DNA of 64,000 bases, taken from NCBI RefSeq assembly GCF_014287585.1, contig NZ_JACOOJ010000001.1, forward strand, positions 286,513 to 350,512, written 5' to 3'. Position 1 is the first letter of the stretch; every line of letters starts with the position of its first letter. A model generated the notes under the pieces. It saw only the letters and a list, made by a program, of their open reading frames with translations, made no database searches and was not told the origin of the DNA. This document shows, one piece after another, positions 48,228-57,972 of the stretch. Made by a program: the position numbers and the translations under genes. Source of the stretch: Parabacteroides hominis (GTDB taxonomy: Bacteria > Bacteroidota > Bacteroidia > Bacteroidales > Tannerellaceae).

Positions 48228-49187
48228 ATGGAAAACAAATTATACGTGTCTCCCTCGCCCCACATTCATGGCGGCGACAGCATAAGCAAAAATATGTACG
48301 GTGTACTGATTGCCCTTGTTCCGGCTTTCCTGGTATCACTCTACTTTTTTGGATTAGGTGCGCTGATCGTAACCGTAGCTTCGGTTTTCTTCTGCGTCCT
48401 GTTCGAATATCTGATTCAGAAGTTCCTGATGAAAAAGGAAACGACCATTTACGACGGTTCGGCCATCCTGACCGGTGTTTTGCTGGCGTTCAACCTGCCG
48501 TCGAACCTGCCGGTCTGGATCATTGCCATCGGTGCGCTGGCAGCTATCGGCATCGGCAAGATGTCGTTCGGCGGCCTGGGTAACAATATCTTCAACCCGG
48601 CACTGACGGGCCGTATCTTCCTGCTGATCTCTTTCCCGGCACAGATGACCACCTGGCCCGTTGTCGGACAGATGACATCTTATGCAGATGCGACGACAGG
48701 AGCAACCGTTCTGTCCCTGATGAACGAGGGCGCACTCGACAAGATGCCGACGCTCAGCGACATGCTGGTCGGTAATATGGGAGGTAGCCTTGGTGAAGTC
48801 AGTGCGTTGGCACTGCTGTTAGGTATGTTCTATATGTTATGGAAGAAGATCATCACCTGGCATGTTCCGGTGTCCATCTTCGTTACCGTATTTATATTTA
48901 CCGGTATCATGCACTTAGTAAATCCGGTCCAATATGCAAGCCCGTTCGTTCATCTGCTGTCCGGAGGCCTGATGCTCGGAGCCATCTTCATGGCGACCGA
49001 CTATGTGACTTCGCCGATGAGCAAGAGCGGCATGATTGTCTACGGTGTCGGCATTGGTATCCTGACAACGGTGATCCGTCTGTTCGGTTCTTATCCCGAA
49101 GGTATGTCATTTGCCATCTTCATCATGAATGGAGTTACTCCGCTAATCAACAGTTATATGAAACCTAAACATTTCGGAGGAAAATAA
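48228..49187 (+). CDS. rnfD: Rnf complex subunit D
   Basis: The 319-residue polytopic membrane subunit belongs to the NqrB/RnfD family and carries covalently bound FMN. The flavinylation site is likely the Thr in ATTGATVLS (near 155-163). About nine hydrophobic segments are visible, including GVLIALVPAFLVSLYFFGLG and LALLLGMFYMLW. It is 2 bp before rnfG. Confidence 0.96.
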   Translation: MENKLYVSPSPHIHGGDSISKNMYGVLIALVPAFLVSLYFFGLGALIVTVASVFFCVLFEYLIQKFLMKKETTIYDGSAILTGVLLAFNLPSNLPVWIIAIGALAAIGIGKMSFGGLGNNIFNPALTGRIFLLISFPAQMTTWPVVGQMTSYADATTGATVLSLMNEGALDKMPTLSDMLVGNMGGSLGEVSALALLLGMFYMLWKKIITWHVPVSIFVTVFIFTGIMHLVNPVQYASPFVHLLSGGLMLGAIFMATDYVTSPMSKSGMIVYGVGIGILTTVIRLFGSYPEGMSFAIFIMNGVTPLINSYMKPKHFGGK

Positions 49188-49189
49188 GC

Positions 49190-49834
49190 ATGGCAAAACT
49201 AAAATCAACATTACCCAATATGTTCCTTTCACTCACGATCATCTGTGTAGTGGCAGGAGCGATATTAGCAGGTGTGAACATGTACACCACCGGCCCGATT
49301 GCCGCCACCAAAGCCGCTGCACTGGAAGCAGCGATCAAAGCGGTGACGCCGGATTTCGATAACAAGCCGACCGAGCAGGCTTATATGGCTGTTACGGCAG
49401 ACGGCGATTCGCTGAAGATCTATCCGGCTACCAAAGACGGCAAGTTCGTTGGCGCAGCCGTAGAAAGTAACACGAAGAAAGGTTTCAGCGGCGAAATCAA
49501 AGTAATCGTAGGCTTCGACGCCGAAGGCAAACTCCTGAACTACTCCGTGCTGCAACATGCCGAGACTCCGGGCCTGGGCGCCAAGATGCAGGAATGGTTC
49601 CGCGCGGACAAGAACAAACAGAGCGTGCTGGGACGCAACCTGGCCGACGGCGAACTGAAAGTATCTAAAGACGGCGGCGATGTAGACGCAATCACAGCGG
49701 CAACCATCACCAGCCGCGCATTCCTGAACGCGGTGAACCGTGCTTACAGCGCATTCGCAGGCACTGACGGATTGACCGGCGCAACCGCATCATCCGATAA
49801 CACAACTAAAGAGGGAGGAAACGACAATGAGTAA
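49190..49834 (+). CDS. rnfG: Rnf complex subunit G, FMN-binding
   Basis: The 214-residue subunit has one N-terminal membrane anchor (NMFLSLTIICVVAGAILAGV) and a periplasmic FMN-binding domain. The flavin attachment motif is AITAATITS (near 166-174), where the second Thr should carry FMN. The motif HAETPGLGAKM is typical of NqrC/RnfG. Its 3' end overlaps the rnfE start by 8 bp, implying translational coupling. Confidence 0.96.
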   Translation: MAKLKSTLPNMFLSLTIICVVAGAILAGVNMYTTGPIAATKAAALEAAIKAVTPDFDNKPTEQAYMAVTADGDSLKIYPATKDGKFVGAAVESNTKKGFSGEIKVIVGFDAEGKLLNYSVLQHAETPGLGAKMQEWFRADKNKQSVLGRNLADGELKVSKDGGDVDAITAATITSRAFLNAVNRAYSAFAGTDGLTGATASSDNTTKEGGNDNE

Positions 49835-50411
49835 TCTGAAAATATTGATGAATGGTATCATCAAAGAGAACCCGACATTCGTATTGCTGTTAGGTATGTG
49901 CCCGACATTGGGTACGACCTCTTCCGCTCTGAATGGCATGAGTATGGGACTTGCCACGATGTTCGTGCTGATCTGTTCCAACATCGTGATTTCCGCCTTG
50001 AAGAACCTGATCCCCGACATGGTGCGTATTCCGGCTTTCATCGTCGTGATCGCAACCTTCGTGACGGTTGTCCAGATGTGCATGGAGGCTTTCGTGCCGG
50101 CTTTGTATGCCAGCTTAGGGTTGTTCATCCCGTTGATCGTTGTAAACTGTATCGTGCTGGGACGTGCCGAAGCGTTCGCAGCCAAGAACGGCATCATCCC
50201 TTCCGCCATCGACGGACTGGGTATGGGACTGGGCTTCACGATGGCATTGACGTTGCTGGGGGCTGTCCGCGAGTTGCTGGGAACCGGCAAGTTGTTCAAC
50301 CTGACATTGATGCCCGAACAATACGGTTCACTGATTTTCGTACTGGCTCCGGGTGCTTTCATCGCATTAGGATATCTGGTCGCTATTGTAAACAAACTGC
50401 GTAAAGCTTAA
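49827..50411 (+). CDS. rnfE: Rnf complex subunit E
   Basis: The 194-residue membrane subunit of the NqrD/RnfE family has six hydrophobic segments and the conserved LGMCPTLGTTSSALNG near its start. The conserved cysteine in LGMCPT and that in VNCIVLGRAEA help bind the membrane 2Fe-2S cluster shared with RnfA. It starts inside the end of rnfG. Confidence 0.96.
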   Translation: MSNLKILMNGIIKENPTFVLLLGMCPTLGTTSSALNGMSMGLATMFVLICSNIVISALKNLIPDMVRIPAFIVVIATFVTVVQMCMEAFVPALYASLGLFIPLIVVNCIVLGRAEAFAAKNGIIPSAIDGLGMGLGFTMALTLLGAVRELLGTGKLFNLTLMPEQYGSLIFVLAPGAFIALGYLVAIVNKLRKA

Positions 50412-50422
50412 AAACGAACGAT

Positions 50423-50995
50423 ATGGAATATATACTGATCTTTATTGCCGCCGTATTCGTAAACAACGTTGTACTGGCACAGTTCTTAGGTATCTGTCCG
50501 TTCCTGGGCGTATCCAAGAAGGTGGAAACGGCAGCCGGCATGGGCGCCGCCGTGACTTTCGTATTGACGATCGCTACAGTCGTAACGTTCCTCGTACAAA
50601 AATATATTCTGGATGCTTTTGGCTTGGGCTTTATGCAGACCATCAGCTTCATCCTGATCATTGCCGCATTGGTACAGATGGTGGAAATCATCCTGAAGAA
50701 AGTCTCTCCGGCCCTTTATCAGGCGCTTGGCGTGTTCCTTCCTCTGATCACGACAAACTGTTGTATCTTGGGTGTGGCCATCCTCGTAATACAAAAAGAG
50801 TATAATTTATTGGAATCCGTTGTATATGCAATCTCAACTGCTATTGGATTTGCGTTAGCTTTGATTATCTTTGCAGGTGTCAGAGAACAATTAGCAATGA
50901 CGAAAGTTCCCGATGGCATGAAAGGAACCCCGATCGCCCTTATCACAGCTGGTCTGTTGGCTATGGCTTTCATGGGTTTTTCAGGGATTGTGTAA
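50423..50995 (+). CDS. rnfA: Rnf complex subunit A
   Basis: The 190-residue membrane subunit of the NqrE/RnfA family starts MEYILIFIAAVFVNNVVLAQ and continues FLGICPFLGVSK. The cysteines in GICPF and TTNCCILGVA match the cluster ligands shared with RnfE. It is the last gene of the rnf set, 24 bp before galE, so galE may be partly co-transcribed. Confidence 0.97.
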   Translation: MEYILIFIAAVFVNNVVLAQFLGICPFLGVSKKVETAAGMGAAVTFVLTIATVVTFLVQKYILDAFGLGFMQTISFILIIAALVQMVEIILKKVSPALYQALGVFLPLITTNCCILGVAILVIQKEYNLLESVVYAISTAIGFALALIIFAGVREQLAMTKVPDGMKGTPIALITAGLLAMAFMGFSGIV

Positions 50996-51019
50996 TTACT
51001 AATCTAAATAAACACTAAG

Positions 51020-52060
51020 ATGAAACAAAAGATTTTAGTAGCAGGTGGAACTGGTTACATCGGATCACACACCACAGTAGAACTGCAGAACGCAGGTTAT
51101 GAAGTAGTCATCATCGACGACCTGTCTAACTCCAATATAGAAGTATTGGACGGCATCGAACGCATCACAGGCATCCGTCCTGAATTCATCCAACTGGACT
51201 TGAAAGATAAGGAAGCAACCCGCGAAGCACTGAAAGCTCATCCGGGAATCAAAGGGATCATCCTGTTTGCCGCCAGCAAAGCAGTTGGCGAATCCGTACA
51301 GCAGCCATTGAAATACTACCGTAACAACGTTGTGACACTGGTAAACCTGTTGGAACTGATGCCGGAAGCCGGTATCGAAGGTATCGTATTCTCATCTTCC
51401 TGTACCGTTTACGGACAGCCAGATCCTGAAAACTTGCCTGTAACCGAGGACGCACCGATCAAACCGGCAACCTCTCCTTACGGAAACACAAAACAGATCA
51501 ACGAAGAGATCATCCGCGACACGATCCACGCCGGCGCTCCTTTCAAGAGCATCATCCTGCGATACTTCAACCCGATCGGAGCACATCCGACAGCAGAGAT
51601 CGGCGAATTGCCTAACGGCGTTCCTCAGAACCTGATCCCTTACCTGACTCAGACGGCTATGGGCATACGCAAGGAGTTGAGCGTGTTTGGTGACGACTAC
51701 GACACGGTTGACGGTTCTTGCATCCGCGACTATATCAACGTAGTCGATCTGGCCAAGGCTCACGTGATCGCTATGGACCGTATGTTGGGCGGCAAGTCTC
51801 TGGAAAATGTGGAAATCTTCAACCTCGGAACCGGAAACGGTGTATCGGTACTCGAACTGATCAACACATTCGAAGCAGCTACAGGCGTTAAAGTCCCGCA
51901 CAAGATTGTAGGCCGTCGTGAAGGCGATATCGAAAAGGTTTGGGCCAATCCCGAACGTGCCAATAAAGTCTTAGGCTGGAAAGCAACAGAAACGCTCGCC
52001 GACACATTGGCTTCCGCCTGGAAATGGCAGGAAAAGCTACGCGAACGCGGTATCATGTAA
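51020..52060 (+). CDS. galE: UDP-glucose 4-epimerase
   Basis: The 346-residue cytosolic enzyme interconverts UDP-glucose and UDP-galactose, linking the galactose released by the beta-galactosidases to central metabolism. The NAD-binding motif GGTGYIGSHT (9-18), the catalytic SSSCTVYG and YGNTK (YxxxK) motifs and RYFNPIGAHP are all present. Length is normal. It follows rnfA by 24 bp and has its own terminator. Confidence 0.96.
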   Translation: MKQKILVAGGTGYIGSHTTVELQNAGYEVVIIDDLSNSNIEVLDGIERITGIRPEFIQLDLKDKEATREALKAHPGIKGIILFAASKAVGESVQQPLKYYRNNVVTLVNLLELMPEAGIEGIVFSSSCTVYGQPDPENLPVTEDAPIKPATSPYGNTKQINEEIIRDTIHAGAPFKSIILRYFNPIGAHPTAEIGELPNGVPQNLIPYLTQTAMGIRKELSVFGDDYDTVDGSCIRDYINVVDLAKAHVIAMDRMLGGKSLENVEIFNLGTGNGVSVLELINTFEAATGVKVPHKIVGRREGDIEKVWANPERANKVLGWKATETLADTLASAWKWQEKLRERGIM

Positions 52061-52083
52061 TCGGAAACATCCTCATTATTGAT

Positions 52084-52117
52084 AAAAAGGGAAGCATCAG
52101 CCGATGTTTCCCTTTTT
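52084..52117 (+). terminator. Terminator of galE
   Basis: GGGAAGCATC pairs with GATGTTTCCC (one G-T pair) around AGCC and is followed by TTTTT. It is preceded by AAAAA, so it can act in both directions. Confidence 0.9.
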
Positions 52118-52285
52118 ACATTTCACATTCACACACCTCCTAAACCCCTATCAATCAAAATCTTCTTGTGAACCCTCATCACTCCCTATGACCAAGAATG
52201 AAATCAAATAAAGAAGGAAAGAGAATAACAAAAACTTTTCCGAAACCAAGCACAAAGTAAGTAACCATCAAAGAGAAACTAATCG

Positions 52286-52372
52286 TTCCACCCGTGTGAG
52301 CCGATCGGCTCACACGGGTGGAATGTACGGCTCACAAACGTGGAAAGTACGGCTCACAGCTGTGGGCCGATA
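52286..52372. repeat. 38-bp perfect palindrome followed by 22-bp tandem repeats
   Basis: Positions 52286-52323 form a perfect palindrome whose half is TTCCACCCGTGTGAGCCGA. Three 22-bp units starting GGCTCACA follow at 52307, 52329 and 52351, the first overlapping the right half of the palindrome. It lies between convergent genes and could be a bidirectional terminator, but the tandem unit structure goes beyond that. Confidence 0.85.
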
Positions 52373-52414
52373 AATAAGAATGCACTCGGCAACTAAAAAG
52401 AGCAGGCCGGAAGA

Positions 52415-53041
52415 TTACTTTTCCAGTATATCCAGGACAGCTTCCCGCCAATCTTCCCCATTTCCGGGCTGGTATGTATGGAAACCGAGTCCCTGCCCGA
52501 CCTCTATATTCGATTTGGCATCGTCGACAAACAGCGTTTCAGCGGGAATAAGAGGGGCGTCTTCTATCATCCGATCGAAGATGGCAGCATCAGGTTTCGT
52601 TGCTCCTGCCTCATAAGAAGTGTACATTTTATCGAAATAGGCGGATATCGGACGACCGGCAGGAGTAAACGCCTCACTCCTTGCCCACGACTGGACAATC
52701 GGGTTCGTATTGCTCAACAAATAAACCTTATACTTCTTCCGAAGCTCTAACAGGAAATCCAACTTATATTGAGGGACATCGGCTATAAAGCCCATCCAGG
52801 CATATTTGATTTCATCATAAGAAAGCTGTTTACCGGTATGCTCACGTAATTTCCGGCAGAAGGTATCGACATCGATCTTTCCATTTTCCACTTCCAGGAA
52901 AAAACCTTTCTGCTCGTATGGATCGAGCAATTGTTTCGCGTCCTTCACTCCTATCTCTTCAAAACGGCTTATAGCCTGGTGATGATCCAGGTCGATCAAC
53001 ACACCTCCCAAGTCAAATACTATATTTCTGATTCTTTCCAT
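52415..53041 (-). CDS. HAD-family hydrolase (IA subfamily)
   Basis: The 208-residue cytosolic phosphatase-like protein has HAD motif I FDLGGVLIDLD (10-20), motif II LLSNTNP, the lysine of motif III (AGATKPDAAIF) and motif IV ETLFVDDAKSN. A helical cap lies between motif I and II. The second Asp of the usual DxD is Gly, as in the YihX/epoxide-hydrolase-like HAD group. The substrate is unknown, possibly a sugar phosphate. Confidence 0.88.
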   Translation of the reverse strand: MERIRNIVFDLGGVLIDLDHHQAISRFEEIGVKDAKQLLDPYEQKGFFLEVENGKIDVDTFCRKLREHTGKQLSYDEIKYAWMGFIADVPQYKLDFLLELRKKYKVYLLSNTNPIVQSWARSEAFTPAGRPISAYFDKMYTSYEAGATKPDAAIFDRMIEDAPLIPAETLFVDDAKSNIEVGQGLGFHTYQPGNGEDWREAVLDILEK

Positions 53042-53103
53042 ATTCTTCTTTATGTTATACTCACAAACTTACATAAAAGTGTCCGAACAACCAAATAAAA
53101 AAA

Positions 53104-53152
53104 GTGAAGGCCGTATGCGGCAGGTGAAACTACCTTTACATACAGCCTTCAC
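53104..53152 (-). terminator. Hairpin between DUF1015 and HAD genes
   Basis: GTGAAGGCCGTATG and CATACAGCCTTCAC are 14-bp arms with one mismatch around a loop that itself contains AGGT/ACCT. It lies 53 bp after the DUF1015 stop and probably ends the serC-serA-DUF1015 transcript. Confidence 0.7.
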
Positions 53153-53204
53153 AGTAAATCGTTATTATACAGGCCCCAAGCAGGCTTGTGAATGTGAAAT
53201 CATT

Positions 53205-54452
53205 CTATTCGAGCTTGTGGATAACCAGGCCGGAACGCAGTTTCGGTTCGAACCAGGTTGTCTTGGGAGGCATAATATTACCGGTATCGGCAATATCCAT
53301 CAATTGCTTCATGGTGACAGGATAAAGCGCCAGAGCCACCTTCATCTCGCCACTGTCCACACGACGTTTCAATTCCCCCAGTCCACGGATACCGCCTACG
53401 AAATCGATACGCTTGTCCGAACGGAGGTCTTTTATCCCCAATATTTCATCCAGAATGAGGTTGGAAGAGATCGTCACATCCAGGACACCGATCGGGTCGT
53501 TATCGTCGTATGTCCCCGGCTTGGCAGTCAGCGAATACCATTTTCCGCCCAGATAGAGGGAGAAGTTATGCAAAGCTGCCGGTTTATAAATATCAGTACC
53601 TTTTTCTTCTACTATAAAGTCCTTCCCCAGCTTAGCCAGAAATTCTTCTTCCGACAGGCCGTTCAGGTCTTTCACCACACGGTTATAGTCGATAATGGTC
53701 AACTGGTTTGCCGGGAAACAGACTGCCATAAAATAGTTATATTCTTCGTCACCTTTATGATCGGCGTTCTGTTTTGCCTTTTCCGCTCCAACCAGCGCAG
53801 CCGCAGCAGAGCGGTGATGGCCGTCGGCAATATATAAGGAAGGCATTTCACCGAACAACTCCGTGATACGGGCAATATCGGCTGCCTCATCGATAATCCA
53901 GAAAGTATGGCCGAAACCATCATCTTTCGCAACGAAGTCATATTCCGGAGCGCGGGATGTATATTTGGCAACTATCCTGTCCAACTCCGCATTATCGGGA
54001 TAAGCAAAGAACACCGGTTCGATGTTGGCATTGTTCACCCGGACATGTTTCATACGGTCTTCTTCCTTGTCACGGCGCGTCAGTTCATGTTTCTTGATAA
54101 CGCCATTCATGTAATCGGGCACGTATGCACCGACAACCAGGCCGTACTGTGTCTTGCCATTCATGGTCTGGGCATACACATAGTAGCATTCTTCCTTATC
54201 CTGGACCAGCCAGCCTTTTTCCTGGAACATCTGGAAATTAGCGGCAGCTTTCAGATAAACAGCGGGATCGTGTTCGTCCGTCCCGACCGGAAAGTCGATC
54301 TCCGGCTTAATAATATGGTAAAGGGATTTATCGTTGCCTTTTGCTTCTTCACGCGCTTCTTTGGAGTCTAACACATCGTACGGACGGGAAGCGACTTGTT
54401 CGACTAACGCCTGTGGAGGACGAATGCCTTTGAAAGGTTTAATAATAGCCAT
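53205..54452 (-). CDS. DUF1015 protein of the serine operon
   Basis: The 415-residue cytosolic protein starts MAIIKPFKGIRPPQALVEQV, typical of DUF1015. The conserved cores RPYDVLDSKEARE (about 23-35), LYIADGHHRSAAA (HxR near 212-216) and RIDFVGGIRGL are present. The family often sits next to serA/serC in Bacteroidetes and clostridia and is suspected to be a serine-linked kinase or ParB-like nucleotide-binding protein. The role is inferred from context. It follows serA by 66 bp with a small hairpin between. Confidence 0.9.
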   Translation of the reverse strand: MAIIKPFKGIRPPQALVEQVASRPYDVLDSKEAREEAKGNDKSLYHIIKPEIDFPVGTDEHDPAVYLKAAANFQMFQEKGWLVQDKEECYYVYAQTMNGKTQYGLVVGAYVPDYMNGVIKKHELTRRDKEEDRMKHVRVNNANIEPVFFAYPDNAELDRIVAKYTSRAPEYDFVAKDDGFGHTFWIIDEAADIARITELFGEMPSLYIADGHHRSAAAALVGAEKAKQNADHKGDEEYNYFMAVCFPANQLTIIDYNRVVKDLNGLSEEEFLAKLGKDFIVEEKGTDIYKPAALHNFSLYLGGKWYSLTAKPGTYDDNDPIGVLDVTISSNLILDEILGIKDLRSDKRIDFVGGIRGLGELKRRVDSGEMKVALALYPVTMKQLMDIADTGNIMPPKTTWFEPKLRSGLVIHKLE

Positions 54453-54482
54453 AATAAGGTGTGTTTTAAATATTAGAAGATA

Positions 54483-54504
54483 CGCCCTCGCAAAAGCAAG
54501 GGCG
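54483..54504 (-). terminator. Small hairpin between serA and DUF1015
   Basis: CGCCCT and AGGGCG, with inner GC/GC pairs, form a short stem around AAAA. There is no T run, so it is more likely an mRNA processing or stability element within the operon. Confidence 0.5.
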
Positions 54505-54518
54505 AAATCTATGAGTAA

Positions 54519-55442
54519 TTACTTATTTACGCGGAACTTTTCGCATCCTTCTTTCAGGAAGCCTTCGATCTGCTTAGCGGCGGCAATACCGGCATTGATA
54601 TTGGCTTCGGCAGTCTGTGCGCCCATCTTTTTGGGAGTAGAGAAATAGCGGCCGGCAAACTTGGCAGCAAACTCTTCGTTGGCAGCAGGCATAATGTCGG
54701 TTACATATTTCAGGTCTGCACGCTCTTCCATCAGCTTGATCAGTCCGGCTTCATTAATAACTTCCTTACGGGCCGTATTAACCAAGAGGCCGCCTTTCGG
54801 CATCTTTCCCACCAATTCATAATCGATAGAATTCTTTGTTTCGGCAGTTGCCGGGATATGCAAAGAAACGACATCGCAGGTAGCATAAAGTTCTTCCTGT
54901 GAAGCGACCGGTTTCACGCCATCCGCTTCAATGGCAGAGGCCGGACAGAAAGCGTCGAAAGCATAGATTTCCATTCCGAAGCCTTTAGCAATGCGGGCTA
55001 CATTACGGCCTACATTGCCGTAAGCATGGATACCCAGCTTCTTGCCTTTCAATTCCGTGCCGGAAGTACCGTTATAGAAGTTGCGGACAGCCATCACCAT
55101 CATACCGAAAGCCAATTCGGCAACGGCATTGGAGTTCTGTCCCGGCGTGTTCATCACACATACATTGTGGGCTGTCGCAGTAGCCAGGTCGACGTTATCG
55201 TAACCGGCTCCGGCGCGTACGACTATTTTCAATTGCTTGGCCGCATCCAACACTTCTGCATCGATAATGTCACTGCGGATAATGATGGCATCCACATCCT
55301 TGACAGCATCCAGCAGTTTAGCCTTTTCACCATATTTCTCCAACAGGACCAATTCGTCGCCTGCACTTTCCACTACTTCGCGGATACCTTTCACAGCTAT
55401 CGCTGCGAAAGGTTTATCTGTTGCTACTAATATCTTTGCCAT
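54519..55442 (-). CDS. serA: D-3-phosphoglycerate dehydrogenase, short form
   Basis: The 307-residue enzyme should oxidise 3-phosphoglycerate with NAD in serine synthesis. It has substrate-loop residues VRAGAGYDNVDL, the Rossmann motif LGIHAYGNVGRNVA and the catalytic Arg in NTARKEVINE. It lacks the ACT domain, so classical serine feedback is not expected. Where most family members have catalytic His (TPHxG), this one reads TPKKMG, so Lys replaces His. The ATG at 55442 leaves a 2-bp gap to the serC stop. Together with serC and DUF1015 it forms an operon. Confidence 0.93.
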   Translation of the reverse strand: MAKILVATDKPFAAIAVKGIREVVESAGDELVLLEKYGEKAKLLDAVKDVDAIIIRSDIIDAEVLDAAKQLKIVVRAGAGYDNVDLATATAHNVCVMNTPGQNSNAVAELAFGMMVMAVRNFYNGTSGTELKGKKLGIHAYGNVGRNVARIAKGFGMEIYAFDAFCPASAIEADGVKPVASQEELYATCDVVSLHIPATAETKNSIDYELVGKMPKGGLLVNTARKEVINEAGLIKLMEERADLKYVTDIMPAANEEFAAKFAGRYFSTPKKMGAQTAEANINAGIAAAKQIEGFLKEGCEKFRVNK

Positions 55443-55444
55443 AA

Positions 55445-56512
55445 TCAATGCTGTTTTTCAAAATCTTTCATACATGCAACCAAAGCTTCAACACTGCTCT
55501 TAGGCATTGCGTTGTACAGAGAGGCACGGAAACCACCGACAGAACGGTGTCCTTTGATACCGACCATACCGGCAGCCGCAGCAAATTTGCCGAACGCGTC
55601 TTCCAGTTCCTTATATTCGTCATTCATCACGAAACATACATTCATGATAGAACGGTCTTCAGCTACGACAGTTCCTTTAAACAACTTGTTGCGATCGATT
55701 TCATCATAGAGGATAGCGGCATTTTCCATATCCTTCTTTTCCATTGCGGCAACACCGCCTTGTTCCTTATACCATTTCAATGTCTGCAAAGCAGCGTAGA
55801 TAGGCAGCACGGGAGGAGTGTTAAACATGGAATCCTTGTCGATATGAGTCTTGTAGTTCAACATTGTCGGGATCGGACGGTCCACATGTCCCAAAGCATC
55901 CACACGTACGATGGCCAATGTCACACCGGCAGGAGCCAAATTCTTCTGTGCTCCGGCATAGATAATGTCATATTTGGACACATCGACAGGACGGGAGAAA
56001 ATATCGGACGACATATCGGCAACCAAACGTTGTTTCACATCCGGATCTTTGCGAGTTTCCGTTCCGTAAATCGTATTATTGGTCGTAATGTGGAAATAAT
56101 CAGCATCGTCGGCAATCGTATAATCTTTCGGAATATATGTATAGTTCTTATCTTTGGAAGATGCCACGACTTCGACTTCCCCGAACAGTTTAGCTTCCTT
56201 GATGGCTTTGGACGACCATGTACCGGTATCCAAATAAGAAGCTTTCTTATTCAAAAGGTTGTAAGGGACCATACAGAACTGCATACTTGCACCTCCACCC
56301 ATGAAAACAACCTCATAACCAGCAGGAACATCCAGCAATTCTTTGATCAGCGCACGCGCTTCATCATTCACGGCAATGAATTCTTTACTTCTGTGGGAGA
56401 TTTCAAGAAGAGATAAACCCATACCCGCAAAATTCTCTACCGCAGCAGCCGTATTTTTAATTGTATACTCGCTCAAGATAGAGGGACCTGCATAAAAATT
56501 GTGCTTCTTCAT
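55445..56512 (-). CDS. serC: Phosphoserine aminotransferase
   Basis: The 355-residue PLP enzyme converts phosphohydroxypyruvate to phosphoserine. It begins [20 protein letters not shown], and the PLP-binding Lys lies in [13 protein letters not shown] (near 191-203). [15 protein letters not shown] near the C-terminus binds substrate phosphate. It is the first gene of the serC-serA-DUF1015 operon. Upstream, TACATTAG is only an approximate -7 element. Confidence 0.97.
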   Translation of the reverse strand: MKKHNFYAGPSILSEYTIKNTAAAVENFAGMGLSLLEISHRSKEFIAVNDEARALIKELLDVPAGYEVVFMGGGASMQFCMVPYNLLNKKASYLDTGTWSSKAIKEAKLFGEVEVVASSKDKNYTYIPKDYTIADDADYFHITTNNTIYGTETRKDPDVKQRLVADMSSDIFSRPVDVSKYDIIYAGAQKNLAPAGVTLAIVRVDALGHVDRPIPTMLNYKTHIDKDSMFNTPPVLPIYAALQTLKWYKEQGGVAAMEKKDMENAAILYDEIDRNKLFKGTVVAEDRSIMNVCFVMNDEYKELEDAFGKFAAAAGMVGIKGHRSVGGFRASLYNAMPKSSVEALVACMKDFEKQH

Positions 56513-56697
56513 ACCAATGTCTTTTTAATGTTAAATATAATTTAAGTAACTAATTTCTCAAAACAGGCGGCTAATGTACGAATTTAATTGAGAAGCGAAA
56601 ATGAAAAACCGGAAAATATTAACAAATAGTCGACCTTTGCGCTCTTTTCGTTACATTTCTCTTTAATTTTCAATCTTCAATTATCAATTTTCAATTT

Positions 56698-57972
56698 CTA
56701 ATATCTGTCACCCCACAAACGTCTCATTTGTTCGATTAGTTTGTGCTCGGACGGATTTTCCTGTCCTTTCCACAGCCGTTCGTTCAAAATCTCCTTTGGA
56801 AGAAACTCTTGCTTGACAAAATGATTTTCATAATCGTGCGCATATTTGTAGTCTTTTCCGTAATTCAACTCCGCCATCAATTTTGTCGGTGCATTTCGCA
56901 AATGAAGGGGAACAGGCAAGTTACCTGTACGGTTCACCAGCTCTAACGCATCATTAATCGCCATATAAGCCGAATTACTTTTAGGACTGCATGCCAGATA
57001 AACGGTCGTTTCCGCCAAAATGATCCGTCCTTCAGGCCAGCCGATTTTCTTCAAGGCATCAAAACAAGCATTTGCCAACAATAGAGCATTCGGATTCGCT
57101 AATCCGATATCTTCCGAAGCTGAAATAACCAGACGGCGGGCAATAAATTCCGGGTCTTCGCCACCGGCAACCATACGTGCCAGCCAGTAAATAGCGGCGT
57201 CCGGATCACTTCCGCGGATGGATTTGATGAAAGCGGATATAATGTCATAATGCATCTCTCCTCCTTTATCGTACGCCGCCGGATTTTCCTGCAAGCGCTC
57301 CACCACCTTTTCATCTGTTATTTCAATCTTTTCATTTCCTTCTTCAGCAGCTACTACGAGCTCCAGGATATTCAGCAACTTCCGTGCATCGCCACCGGAA
57401 TAACGCAACATGGCGTCTGTCTCGGTCAACACGATATTCATATCCTTCAATACGATATCTTCCGTAACCGCCTTATTCAACAAAGTCAACAGATCAGCTT
57501 TCTCCAACGACTTCAAAACATATACCTGGCAGCGTGAAAGCAATGGACGGATGACCTCGAACGAGGGGTTCTCCGTCGTGGCTCCGATCAAGGTTACCAC
57601 ACCTGTCTCTACTGCATTGAGCAGGGAATCCTGCTGCGACTTGCTGAAGCGATGTATTTCGTCAATAAACAGGATCGGTGAAACGGTATTGAAAAAGCGG
57701 TTGCTTTTTGCCTTTTCTATTACCTCCCGCACATCTTTCACTCCTGAACTGATTGCGCTCAACGTATAGAACGGAGCTTCCAGTTTATTTGAAATAATCT
57801 GCGCCAACGTCGTCTTTCCCACTCCCGGAGGCCCCCACAATATAAATGAAGGGACACGACCAGCATCAATCATCTTTCTAAGGACAGCTCCCTGGCCGAC
57901 CAGGTGCTTCTGCCCTATATAATCATCCAACGTCTTCGGACGTAATCTCTCTGCTAACGGTTGACTCATCAT
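56698..57972 (-). CDS. rarA: Replication-associated recombination protein A
   Basis: The 424-residue AAA+ ATPase (MgsA/RarA/WRNIP1 family) acts at stalled replication forks. Walker A is GPPGVGKTT (48-56), Walker B ILFIDEIHRFSKSQQDSLL, sensor 1 GATTENPSFEV, and the C-terminal tetramerisation part includes RGSDPDAAIYWLARM and ALELVNRTGNLPVPLHLRNA. Start is ATG at 57972 or the adjacent 57969. It is monocistronic, next to the recombinase gene. Confidence 0.96.
   Translation of the reverse strand: MMSQPLAERLRPKTLDDYIGQKHLVGQGAVLRKMIDAGRVPSFILWGPPGVGKTTLAQIISNKLEAPFYTLSAISSGVKDVREVIEKAKSNRFFNTVSPILFIDEIHRFSKSQQDSLLNAVETGVVTLIGATTENPSFEVIRPLLSRCQVYVLKSLEKADLLTLLNKAVTEDIVLKDMNIVLTETDAMLRYSGGDARKLLNILELVVAAEEGNEKIEITDEKVVERLQENPAAYDKGGEMHYDIISAFIKSIRGSDPDAAIYWLARMVAGGEDPEFIARRLVISASEDIGLANPNALLLANACFDALKKIGWPEGRIILAETTVYLACSPKSNSAYMAINDALELVNRTGNLPVPLHLRNAPTKLMAELNYGKDYKYAHDYENHFVKQEFLPKEILNERLWKGQENPSEHKLIEQMRRLWGDRY

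Larger units (their letters stand above)
52061..52414. other. Intergenic region between galE and the HAD gene
   Basis: This 354-bp gap between two convergent genes holds the galE terminator (52084-52117), an AT-rich stretch without features, and the palindromic tandem array at 52286-52372. No gene is seen. Confidence 0.75.
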
